The notes under the pieces were generated by a model. That model was given only the letters and a program-made list of their open reading frames with translations. It searched no databases and was not told the DNA's origin. A stretch of 28,662 nt of DNA, taken from positions 1-28,662 of the forward strand of contig CALIZS010000031.1 of NCBI GenBank assembly GCA_938028565.1, given 5' to 3'. This document shows positions 15,661 through 23,097 of this stretch, piece by piece. Positions within the stretch are counted from its first letter, which is position 1, and every line of letters starts with the position of its first letter. The stretch is from an uncultured Atopobium sp. (GTDB lineage Bacteria > Actinomycetota > Coriobacteriia > Coriobacteriales > Atopobiaceae). Position numbers and translations under genes: made by a program.

Positions 15661-16587
15661 CTACGAGAGCAAAAACTCCCTGACGCGAGCGGCAATACCT
15701 TCGGCGTCCAGGCCAAAGTGCGAAAGCAGCACGTCGCCAGGAGCGGAGGTGCCAAAGGTACGCATACCAGCAAAGCGCATGGGCGTGGGCAACTGCTCAG
15801 CCAGAAGCTCAGCAACTGCAGCTCCGAGGCCTGTTGCCACGTTGTGCTCCTCAACGGTTACCACATGACGGGTCTTCTCGGCAGACGCCAAAATGACTTC
15901 CTCGTCCAAAGGCTTGATGGAGAACACGTCAATGACCTCGGCAGAGATCTTCTCCTGTGCCAGCAAATCTGCGGCTGCGAGTGCCTGAGCAACCTCAACA
16001 CCGCAAGCAGCGATGGTAACATCAGTGCCTTCACGCAAAACGTTTGCAAAAGGCAGACCACCCTTGAAGGACTCGTCGTAGATGTCGGCAACCTTGTGGC
16101 GACCCATACGCACGTAGAAGGGGCCGTCGGCCTCGGCAGCAAGCCTGAGTGCCGCCTTGGTTGCGTTGTAATCTGCAGGAACAAGCACGCGCATCTGAGG
16201 GAGAGCGCGCATCATGCCAATGTCCTCAAGGGATTGGTGAGTAGCGCCGTCCTCTCCTACCGTAATGCCTGCATGCGTAGGGCAAATCTTCACGTTAAGG
16301 CCGGAGTCGCAGACGGTGTTTCTAATCTGATCGTAAGCGCGACCGGTTGCAAACACGGCAAACGAGCCGGTAAACACGGTGCGTCCCGTAAGTGCCAGTC
16401 CAGATGCAACTCCTACCATGTTCTGCTCGGCAATACCCACGTCAACCATGCGCTGTGGGAAGGCCTTCTGGAGGTCGGCAAGTTTAGTGGAGCCGGCAAG
16501 GTCTGCGTCAACAGCCACGATATCATGACCCTCGTTTACCAGCTCAACAAGAGTCTGACCATATGCCTCACGAGTTGCTCTAGACAT
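15661..16587 (-). CDS. Transketolase, C-terminal subunit
   Basis: A 308-residue protein equal to the pyrimidine-binding and C-terminal domains of transketolase. It moves two-carbon units between ketose and aldose phosphates together with the N-terminal subunit. Seen are GIAEQNMVGVASGLALTGR (with the catalytic Glu), the ThDP-pocket region TGSFAVFATGRAYDQIRN and CPTHAGITVGEDGATHQSLEDI. The ATG at 16587 is chosen because AAGGAGG precedes it and because ATGTCTAG overlaps the stop of the upstream subunit, a coupled arrangement. A terminator lies at 15512-15547. Confidence 0.94.
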   Translation of the reverse strand: MSRATREAYGQTLVELVNEGHDIVAVDADLAGSTKLADLQKAFPQRMVDVGIAEQNMVGVASGLALTGRTVFTGSFAVFATGRAYDQIRNTVCDSGLNVKICPTHAGITVGEDGATHQSLEDIGMMRALPQMRVLVPADYNATKAALRLAAEADGPFYVRMGRHKVADIYDESFKGGLPFANVLREGTDVTIAACGVEVAQALAAADLLAQEKISAEVIDVFSIKPLDEEVILASAEKTRHVVTVEEHNVATGLGAAVAELLAEQLPTPMRFAGMRTFGTSAPGDVLLSHFGLDAEGIAARVREFLLS

Positions 16588-17509
16588 TGGCAACCTCCTT
16601 ACCTTCACCCTGAAGATCAATCAAAAGAAGCTCTCTTGCAGCATCAAGTTCTTCTCGCGCAAGATCAGCCTGTTCGGCCGAAGGAGCGTTTCCGTGCCAG
16701 GAAGCCTGATCCTCCATAAACGAGACGCCCTTGCCCTTGACGGTCTGGCAAATAACCACGGTAGGTGCGGTGTTTCCTGCCTCGCGACCATCTCGTGCAG
16801 CGAGAAGGGCCTGGCGCACCTCGGTGACCTCGTGACCGTTAACGCGCAGCACGTTCCAGCCAAAGGAACGGAACTTCTCATCAATATCGCCAAGAGAGCA
16901 CACGTCGGTTACGTGACCGTCAATCTGCAGGTTGTTGAGGTCCACAATAGCAATGAGGTTATCCAGCTTCTGGTGAGCAGCAAACATGCATGCCTCCCAG
17001 TTAGAGCCCTCCTGCAGCTCACCGTCGCCCAGAAGGACAAATACCTTCTTGGCGCGCTCGCCGCTTGCAAAAGCGTCCATAGAAAGTCCCAGAGCGCATC
17101 CTGCCGCTACCGAGAGACCCTGGCCAAGAGAGCCAGAGCAAACCTCAATACCAGGGCATGCGTGGCAGTCTGGATGACCCTGCAGTCGACTACCAAGCTG
17201 ACGGAGGGTAACCATATCCTCGTCATGGAGCCAATCAAGCAGGTGGTACGCAGCATACAGCACAGGAGCCACGTGACCCTTGGACAGGAAGAACCTATCC
17301 TCGGTGTGATCCTCTGGGTTGTTGTGGTTGTACTTCATTACTCCCGAGAAGAACAGTGTAGCCACAATATCTGCCGCACTAAGAGAGCCACCGGGATGAC
17401 CTGACTTGCTCTTCTCAAGCATATCAATGACATCGCGCCTCAGTGTATTGGCTGCAAGCTTAAGCTCATCATCAGTGAGATTGCGCTCAGGTAATGCAGA
17501 TGTTCCCAT
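16580..17509 (-). CDS. Transketolase, N-terminal (ThDP/Mg-binding) subunit
   Basis: A 309-residue N-terminal half of a split transketolase. It shows SGHPGGSLSAADIV near the start, KGHVAPVLYAAYHLLDW, and the thiamine-diphosphate/Mg motif GDGELQEGSNWEA...DLNN. Split transketolases are common in Firmicutes, archaea and Coriobacteriia. ATG 17509 is preferred to the ATG two codons upstream because AGAGG would otherwise touch the start codon. It follows the transaldolase gene by 57 bases containing a hairpin (17529-17554), and is probably in the same operon, which supplies the non-oxidative pentose-phosphate pathway. Confidence 0.94.
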   Translation of the reverse strand: MGTSALPERNLTDDELKLAANTLRRDVIDMLEKSKSGHPGGSLSAADIVATLFFSGVMKYNHNNPEDHTEDRFFLSKGHVAPVLYAAYHLLDWLHDEDMVTLRQLGSRLQGHPDCHACPGIEVCSGSLGQGLSVAAGCALGLSMDAFASGERAKKVFVLLGDGELQEGSNWEACMFAAHQKLDNLIAIVDLNNLQIDGHVTDVCSLGDIDEKFRSFGWNVLRVNGHEVTEVRQALLAARDGREAGNTAPTVVICQTVKGKGVSFMEDQASWHGNAPSAEQADLAREELDAARELLLIDLQGEGKEVANV

Positions 17510-17528
17510 TCTCATCCTCTCAAAACAA

Positions 17529-17554
17529 GTACGCCCAACCTAAGCTGGGCGTAC
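17529..17554 (-). promoter_or_regulatory. Intercistronic hairpin between the transaldolase and transketolase genes
   Basis: GTACGCCCA (17529-17537) and TGGGCGTAC (17546-17554) form a perfect 9-bp stem. On the minus strand it is followed by TTGTTTTGAG, only weakly T-rich. It may attenuate transcription into the transketolase genes or act as an mRNA processing or stability element. Confidence 0.5.
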
Positions 17555-17566
17555 CACAATCACTAT

Positions 17567-18247
17567 TTATTGCTGAGCCTTAACCTTTTCCCAGTCTGCC
17601 TCAAAAGACTTAAGACCGGCGTCGGTCAGAGGGTGCTTCAGACACTTCTTCAAAGCTCCAAATGGAACGGTTGCAATATCAGCGCCAAGCAAAGCTGCCT
17701 GAGTCACGTGGTTAGGCGTACGGACAGAAGCCGTAATAATCTCTACGGTGTGATCAACGTTTTTATCCCATGCATAGTTCTCAATGCAAGAAACAACGGT
17801 TCCCAGCTGCTCAATGCCGTCCTCGCCGATGTCATCAAAGCGACCAACAAATGGCGAAATATAACGAGCACCAGCGTTTGCCGCAAGAAGAGCCTGAGGT
17901 GCCGAGAAAATCAACGTCATGTTGACGCGAATTCCCTCAGAAGCAAGCTGATGGGTAGCAGCAAGGCTCTCAGCGCAGATAGGAAGCTTAACAACAATGT
18001 TTGGAGCAAGAGAAGCCAGGTGACGGCCCTCTTCAATCATGCCCTCAGTTGTTGTTGCCGTTGACTCAGTAGATACAGGAAGTCCCTCGCAAAGCTGAGC
18101 AATCTTAACCATATGAGACTCAAAGTCGGCTAGCTTGCCGCCAATCTTTGCATACAGCGATGGGTTGGTAGTAACACCTGCTAAACAGCCCCAGCTAAGA
18201 GCCTCAGAAATCTCACCGATATCTGCCGTGTCAATAAAGAACTTCAT
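17567..18247 (-). CDS. Fructose-6-phosphate aldolase / TalC-type transaldolase
   Basis: A class I aldolase of the small transaldolase group, 226 residues (family about 215-220). It has MKFFIDTADIGEI at the start with Asp6, TTNPS (26-30) and the Schiff-base Lys87 in NIVVKLPI. With the two transketolase subunits downstream it completes the non-oxidative pentose-phosphate pathway, so a transaldolase role is more likely than a dedicated fructose-6-phosphate aldolase; the sequence alone does not decide. ATG 18247 is chosen because AAAGGA lies 7 bases upstream. The ~170 bases upstream (18248-18415) hold the promoter region; no clear -35/-10 pair could be assigned. Confidence 0.92.
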   Translation of the reverse strand: MKFFIDTADIGEISEALSWGCLAGVTTNPSLYAKIGGKLADFESHMVKIAQLCEGLPVSTESTATTTEGMIEEGRHLASLAPNIVVKLPICAESLAATHQLASEGIRVNMTLIFSAPQALLAANAGARYISPFVGRFDDIGEDGIEQLGTVVSCIENYAWDKNVDHTVEIITASVRTPNHVTQAALLGADIATVPFGALKKCLKHPLTDAGLKSFEADWEKVKAQQ

Positions 18248-18415
18248 GTGTAATCCTTTCCTGTACAAACTTAAACGAGTTTGGAAACGTACGTCGTACT
18301 AAGAAAGAGCTCATCCACATTGTACAGATTCTTATGTACCATCTGTGACGAGAACCCAAAACAAGTGCAAAAAGACCGTTTATCCCTCAAACGCCTTATC
18401 AATTTTGCTGCGAAA

Positions 18416-18496
18416 GTTACGTCTCAAAAAGTGGTGTAAGGCTATTTCCTTACTGCCTTCTAACCTACATTATGCCACCTCTTTACAAACCTTAAA
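18416..18496 (-). mobile_element. Remnant of the right end of an IS256-type element
   Basis: These 81 bases match 28431-28511 with three differences. There they form the end of an IS256-type element: terminal sequence GTTACGTCTCAAAAAG..., then the last codons of its transposase. Here only this end is left. It is joined to the ulaA-like gene so that the gene's last six codons (VCKEVA and stop) come from the transposase tail. The rest of the element has been lost. Confidence 0.88.
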
Positions 18497-19450
18497 TGCC
18501 TGAACAATCTCACCAATGATGAGACGAACACCGGAAAGAATGATATACACGCCACCGGCAAAAGAAAGATCACGCAGAAATGCCCAGACTACCCAGTTTG
18601 TGGTGGTCTCAGTACCAACGTTAAGCAAATCGCCAAGATGCTGGAAACCTGCATATGCAGGATTTGAAGCAAACTCAACAGCAGAAATACCAGCAGGAAC
18701 AGCACCCAAAAGACCACGATCAACCGCAACACCGGTAATAATAAGGAACATGATAATCATCGTAAGACCGATGGAAACCGTATTGTCACGCAGGAAGATC
18801 AGCCGCTTGGAAAACCGGAGCTTCTCGGTACTATTTTCGCGATCAGACGCAAAAAGTTTACCAACAATTCCAGAAAGCCAATATCCAACACCGCCAAAGT
18901 GACCAAGAGCAACAGAATCACTGCCTGTGACCTTACGCATGGTCGGCTGACAATATGCTGGCGAGAGAACCATGATGAGACCCAAGAGACACGCACTTGA
19001 AATGTAGAGCATCCAACCGTCAAGGCCTCCGATGTGCAAAATGATAGCGAGCATAGCTGCCATATAAAACGTATGGTGACCTGTTAGGAAGATATAGTGC
19101 ATGCGAGAAAAACGTGCAAGGACAATGTTGAGAACCATACCCAGACACATAATGATTGCGGTAGCCTGACCAAAGTCCTGAAGCGCCATCGATACGATGC
19201 CTCATTGTTGGGAACAACTCCCTGCATATTGAAGGCATAATTAAAAATCTCACCAAAATGCAAGCAGTGACCCCGACTGAAGGAAACTCGCTCCGGCAAA
19301 AAGAACCAAGAAGCCAACAATGGTCTTCAGAGTTCCTTTTACAAGTTCCTCAATCGGTTTCTTCTGAAGCACCAGACCGAGAAGGGATACAAGGCCAACA
19401 AGAATTGCAGGCGTTGATAGCACGTTAACGATAAAGTCTATAACTGGCAT
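18470..19450 (-). pseudogene. ulaA: Ascorbate-type PTS IIC (UlaA-like), frameshifted and truncated by an IS remnant
   Basis: UlaA-family IIC transporter (membrane channel of a sugar PTS). The start MPVIDFIVNVLSTPAILVGLVSLLGL (ATG 19450 after GAAGGAG) is normal. One extra T in the run at 19255-19258 and one missing base near 19200 break the frame around GEIFNYAFNMQGVVPNNEA. The main part then continues MALQDFGQATAIIM...FLTGHHTFYMAAML...SPAYCQPTMRKVTG. The C-terminal ~130 residues of the family are missing, and the frame ends in VCKEVA from an IS256-type transposase. It would be the IIC partner of the ulaC-like gene upstream, so that PTS is dead. No matching IIB gene is seen. Confidence 0.9.
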
Positions 19451-19563
19451 ATTACGTACTCCTTCCACGTAGGTAACCAACGTAAGACACTATTGCAAAA
19501 GGCCTGTATACCTTTGTGCACAAAATACGTTCCATCGGACAGGTTGCCAATGGACTCTTCGGT

Positions 19564-20013
19564 TTAGGAGCCAACCGTCATATGGCAATACGCTTCATCT
19601 GCATTCTGAGATTGAGCGAGAGCTTCAATGTTTTTCGGATCTGCCAGTAGTGTGGCTAGTTCTCGCATTACTTCAATGTGTGAATTTGAGTCCTCAGCGG
19701 CAAGCGTTAGCAGCACGCTCGTCGGGGTTTGCCCCTCTTTGAACACAACACCCTTGCGCAAAATAATAAGCGCAAGCTGTTTTTTAATAACGCCCTGTTC
19801 AGGGCGGGCATGGAGAAGGGCGAGATTTGGGACAAGAACAAAATATGGACCGAGCTCATGGGCGTTGTCTATGATACCGTCAATATAACGTTCTTCAACA
19901 TATCCCCCTTTTACCAGAGGGGTAACTGCAATGCGAACGGCGTCTTCCCAGTCCCGTGCCGAATCGACAACCTGAACGTTTTCGAGTTTGAGCATATCTT
20001 TGATCTGGCTCAT
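19564..20013 (-). CDS. ulaC: PTS EIIA component, UlaC-like
   Basis: A 149-residue cytoplasmic EIIA of the ascorbate/mannitol-fructose superfamily; it passes phosphate from HPr to EIIB. The phospho-accepting histidine is probably His68 in LALLHARPEQGV, which fits UlaC. ATG 20013 is used, with AGAGAAG a few bases upstream. The gene lies upstream of the broken ulaA-like IIC, and no ulaB-type IIB lies between them (the 113-base gap has no open frame for one), so this EIIA may be an orphan or serve another transporter. Confidence 0.85.
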   Translation of the reverse strand: MSQIKDMLKLENVQVVDSARDWEDAVRIAVTPLVKGGYVEERYIDGIIDNAHELGPYFVLVPNLALLHARPEQGVIKKQLALIILRKGVVFKEGQTPTSVLLTLAAEDSNSHIEVMRELATLLADPKNIEALAQSQNADEAYCHMTVGS

Positions 20014-20145
20014 AGCACTTCTCTCTACTCTACGAATCAAAAACGTCTACATAGATATTTTATAAGTATCGCAGAGAAAAGGTTAAACAATTTATCAAAT
20101 ACTCGCTCCGGTTCATTTTATCGTGACAGACAGGAATACCCCCCC

Positions 20146-20194
20146 GGAGTAGTGAAGAAGAGATCTAATCCAGCACGCACGGTTTAACTACTCC
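20146..20194. repeat. Inverted repeat GGAGTAGT / ACTACTCC
   Basis: GGAGTAGT at 20146-20153 and ACTACTCC at 20187-20194 flank 33 bases in the 233-base gap between the gatA-like and ulaC-like genes. It could be a regulator site for ulaC or a weak stem. No gene is supported in this gap. Confidence 0.4.
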
Positions 20195-20246
20195 GAAGGC
20201 ACCATATAAACACTCATTAATTTGAGACGGATTGAGGCTCCCGAAC

Positions 20247-20699
20247 TCACCCCAATACAGGAGCCATAAGCTCATACAGTGCATCGACATCTTTGCAGGC
20301 GCCTATCTTTTCAAGAAGCTCCGCATCCTGAATGACCCCGATAAGCTTCTGAAGCATTTCAAGCTGGCCGTGGGGCTCGGTGAGAGCAAGCATGAAAAGG
20401 ACTTTTGGATGCAAGATAGTTTCAGGATCACCCATCATTTGAAATGCAACTGAATCCTTTAATGTTGCAATGCCGATTCCGGGCTTGATTACGTGTTCGC
20501 TATCACAATGCGGAATGGCAATATCAAAAGCAGATGCAGGAAGTCCCGTTGCAAAGACGCGCTCACGCTCAACGATGGCCTGAGGATAGGTATCTTTTGC
20601 ATATCCGTTATCCACAAAGCCTTGGGCAACAGTGCGCAGAGCTTCCTCAGAATCAGTGGCTTCAACGGCAAGTTTGATAAGTTCTTTCTTCAGAATCAT
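20247..20699 (-). CDS. gatA: PTS EIIA component, galactitol/fructose type (GatA-like)
   Basis: A 150-residue EIIA of the PTS_EIIA type-2 fold. The active His is His64 in FDIAIPHCDSEHV, followed by the typical KPGIGIATL. ATG 20699 follows GGAAAGGAAG. It has no IIB/IIC next to it, but the gatB- and gatC-like genes at 23-25 kb lack an EIIA, and the operator upstream of this gene (20798-20823) is nearly identical to the one upstream of that operon, so the three probably form one EIIABC. The gene is divergent from the aldolase at 20940. Confidence 0.87.
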   Translation of the reverse strand: MILKKELIKLAVEATDSEEALRTVAQGFVDNGYAKDTYPQAIVERERVFATGLPASAFDIAIPHCDSEHVIKPGIGIATLKDSVAFQMMGDPETILHPKVLFMLALTEPHGQLEMLQKLIGVIQDAELLEKIGACKDVDALYELMAPVLG

Positions 20700-20797
20700 T
20701 ATGCTTCCTTTCCATTTGCACAAATTATAGAAACCTTATAGGCGGCTCACTCACAACAAATCAAGATTTCCAGTTTTCTCACACCCTTACTCCCATA

Positions 20798-20823
20798 CTT
20801 GTATATAATTATGTGTACAAGTT
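20798..20823. promoter_or_regulatory. Palindromic operator, probable GntR-regulator site 1
   Basis: A 26-base site CTTGTATATAA-TTA-TGTGTACAAGTT lies between the divergent gatA-like and aldolase genes. Apart from the centre it is the same as the reverse complement of 26146-26171. It contains TATAAT (20804-20809), so it overlaps a likely -10 box of the aldolase promoter, a position suited to repression. TTGTATACAA-like palindromes are typical of GntR/HutC regulators. Confidence 0.8.
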
Positions 20824-20939
20824 GTAGCAGTTTTTATAGGTAATGTCACTAGGTTGTCGTCAAATTATCGGCATACGGCACCGTAAAACACACCCATATC
20901 ATAACTGCACCGGACACCTATATAGAAAAGGAGTTCATC

Positions 20940-21815
20940 ATGCTGGTAAATCTTCGCGATATCTGTGCCATTGCCGAGCAGAATAACATGGCAATCCCCT
21001 CCTTCAATGTACCGAGTATGGAAGCACTGCGCGCTGCAATCGACGCTGCCGAGAAAACCGGTTATCCCGTTATCATTGCTCATGCAGAAGGCCATGAGCC
21101 CTTTGCCCCTCTCGACAAGATCGGTCCTGCAATGGTCGCTCTTGCGGAGCGTTCCAGTGCCTTGGTCTGCGTACATCTTGATCATGGAGAAAGCCTCTCC
21201 TACCTGCGTCGCGCCCTTGAAATGGGATTTAACGGCATTATGTATGACGGCTCTTACCAACCCTACGAAAAGAACGTAGAAAATTCCCAACGCGCTGCCG
21301 ACATGTGCGCAAGCTTTGACGCCGGTCTTGAATGCGAGCTTGGCTCAATGGGGGCTCGTGAATTTGGCGAACGTGAGGAAGGCGCAACGGCGGAAGAATC
21401 CGGTGCAATTTATACCGATCCCGATCAAGCACTCGATTTCATCCAATCAACCGGTCTTGATATTCTCGCATGTTCGTTCGGAACGGTTCACGGCATTTAC
21501 AAAGGCGAGCCGCACCTGAACTTTGACGTGCTCCATAAAATCAGGAAGCTCTCTCAGACTCCGCTTGTCATGCACGGCGGCTCAGGCGTATCTGATGCCG
21601 ACTACGCCAAGGCCATCAATGCTGGTATCCGTAAAATCAACTACTACACATACGGCGTAAAATATGCCGGTGAAGCCGTAGAGAAGCTTATTGGCGAGAA
21701 GAACGGCGAGACTATCTACTGGCACGACATGACCACAACTGCCTATGAGCGTATGCTTGCAGACTTCACTCACGTCATCCAAGTGTTTGCAAACGGAGCT
21801 AATCCTGTAGTCTAA
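20940..21815 (+). CDS. Class II ketose-bisphosphate-type aldolase (KbaY/GatY/FbaA family)
   Basis: A zinc-dependent aldolase of 291 residues that should cleave a ketose (bis)phosphate to dihydroxyacetone phosphate and an aldehyde. The catalytic Asp81 and zinc His82 are in HLDHGES, Glu131/133 in ECELG, and zinc ligands His184 (GTVHGIYKGEP) and His212 (MHGGSG). The usual NVDTD-type phosphate-loop motif reads NYYTY here (234-238), with both acidic positions replaced by Tyr, so substrate preference may differ from fructose- or tagatose-bisphosphate. The ATG follows AAAAGGAG. It is divergent from gatA, shares the palindromic operator, and ends at a bidirectional terminator. Confidence 0.87.
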   Translation: MLVNLRDICAIAEQNNMAIPSFNVPSMEALRAAIDAAEKTGYPVIIAHAEGHEPFAPLDKIGPAMVALAERSSALVCVHLDHGESLSYLRRALEMGFNGIMYDGSYQPYEKNVENSQRAADMCASFDAGLECELGSMGAREFGEREEGATAEESGAIYTDPDQALDFIQSTGLDILACSFGTVHGIYKGEPHLNFDVLHKIRKLSQTPLVMHGGSGVSDADYAKAINAGIRKINYYTYGVKYAGEAVEKLIGEKNGETIYWHDMTTTAYERMLADFTHVIQVFANGANPVV

Positions 21816-21849
21816 CGTTACTCTGTGGCATAACGTAAAAATACAGAAG

Positions 21850-21892
21850 AACTCCGACCTCAAGTACCAAATTGAGGTCGGAGTTTTTTATT
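21850..21892. terminator. Bidirectional terminator between convergent genes
   Basis: AACTCCGACCTCAA (21850-21863) pairs perfectly with TTGAGGTCGGAGTT (21872-21885), followed by TTTTATTTTTT. It serves the plus-strand aldolase and overlaps the stop codon of the minus-strand FucA/AraD-like gene, where an upstream A-tract gives U residues in the other direction only weakly. Confidence 0.92.
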
Positions 21893-22544
21893 TTTTCTCT
21901 TCTGGATTCTGTCCGTACCTATGAAATACTGCAATAGCTTCATCTATTTGTGGCTGAGTCATTTCTGCCATTTCTTTACCTGTAGACAAAGCAACCGATA
22001 CAGTTTTTGCTGCTTCTTCTAAGTAAATGCAGGCATACATAGCTTGCCGTAAATCTTTACCAACCGCAATGACGCCGTGATGCTTCAGAACAACTGCAAG
22101 TCTATTGCCAATACACTCAACAGCTCTCTCTCCCATGGACAAACTGCCTGGATCGCCATATGGTGCGATAGATACTGATCCTTCAGTTGCATTTGCCAAC
22201 GTTGAGAGATTACAGGGAATTTCATCGAGTACCAAACCTAATCCTGTAGCATATGGCTGATGGGTATGGATAACAGCGTTAACCTTTGGCATCTTGTTAA
22301 AAATGTATAAAAGAGCCTCAGTATCAACAGACGCTTTTCTATGTCCCTCGATAATATTTCCTTGCGGATCTACAACCAACATATCATCTGGAACCATTTC
22401 GTCATAAATCATTCCAGATGGGGTGACCACGACATCGCCATTCTCCATCCGTACACTAACATTTCCACCAGAAAGCGCAATCAGACCATAGTGATCCATT
22501 CTCATCGCACATTTGAGCATTTCTTCTTTTATCTCTGCGTACAT
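21888..22544 (-). CDS. Class II aldolase/epimerase of the FucA/AraD family
   Basis: A 218-residue zinc enzyme related to L-fuculose-1-phosphate aldolase and L-ribulose-5-phosphate 4-epimerase. The phosphate-binding parts are SGGNVSVR (25-32) and TPSGMIYDEM (41-50); zinc ligands are His93 and His95 (VIHTHQPYAT) with His155 or His156 (LKHHGVIA). The position of the FucA catalytic Glu appears to be Asp74 (ASVDTEALL), more like AraD, but this alignment is by eye. It is the last gene of the six-gene PTS operon; its ATG lies 2 bases after the stop of the membrane-protein gene. Its exact reaction is open. Confidence 0.85.
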   Translation of the reverse strand: MYAEIKEEMLKCAMRMDHYGLIALSGGNVSVRMENGDVVVTPSGMIYDEMVPDDMLVVDPQGNIIEGHRKASVDTEALLYIFNKMPKVNAVIHTHQPYATGLGLVLDEIPCNLSTLANATEGSVSIAPYGDPGSLSMGERAVECIGNRLAVVLKHHGVIAVGKDLRQAMYACIYLEEAAKTVSVALSTGKEMAEMTQPQIDEAIAVFHRYGQNPEEKK

Positions 22545-22546
22545 TT

Positions 22547-23047
22547 TTACCTCTTCTTCCTCTTGAGATATTCTTCATTTGTACGTCGAGCCCTTGCTTT
22601 TAGAGAATCAGGATGAATTTTGTACTCCAAATCTCTGAGTAATGAGAACAGTTCTTCTGAATCATTAAACATTTTCGTTGGAATCCAAAATCGTCCCGAC
22701 AGTAATGATGCGTCATTAACTCTTAGGTAAATCTTTCCTGAACTTGGAAACTCTCTTACCAAAAATGAATTGACTTTTTTCAAATCATATTTTTGTATTC
22801 TTCCATATGAACTGAAGGAGACTACTTCTTCAGAGAGTTCAATGACCTTTGGATTTGATCCAGAAACAAACGTATTCCAAATTTGATAACACGATACTAG
22901 CAATGCCAACATAAATACTGCTCTAGGTAGTAGCAAATTAAATGCAATGCAGCAAACTGATACTAATGCAATTCCAATACAAAAAATACCCGTCAGGGTA
23001 ACCTCAATCGCATAGTATGGATTTTGATACGTAAATACTCTTTTCAT
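22547..23047 (-). CDS. Unknown two-helix membrane protein in the PTS operon
   Basis: 166 residues, not assigned to a named family. Two adjacent hydrophobic helices lie at about residues 14-36 and 40-57. A ~90-residue soluble domain follows that looks beta-rich (KVIELSEEVVSFSSYGRIQKYDLKKVNSFLV..., resembling PH-like or YcxB-like folds), and a strongly basic tail ends KARARRTNEEYLKRKKR. It lies between gatC and the FucA/AraD-like gene and is tightly linked to the latter (2-base gap), so it is a true operon member. A role in membrane sensing or in the sugar pathway cannot be decided. Confidence 0.75.
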   Translation of the reverse strand: MKRVFTYQNPYYAIEVTLTGIFCIGIALVSVCCIAFNLLLPRAVFMLALLVSCYQIWNTFVSGSNPKVIELSEEVVSFSSYGRIQKYDLKKVNSFLVREFPSSGKIYLRVNDASLLSGRFWIPTKMFNDSEELFSLLRDLEYKIHPDSLKARARRTNEEYLKRKKR

Positions 23048-23097
23048 TTAAACCCCAAATGGTCGGAGCCCTAAAGACTCCGACCAAACTATACAGT

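Noticed and set aside
15718..17404. Long plus-strand open frames over the transketolase genes
   Set aside because: They are antisense to clear transketolase halves and have no family features.
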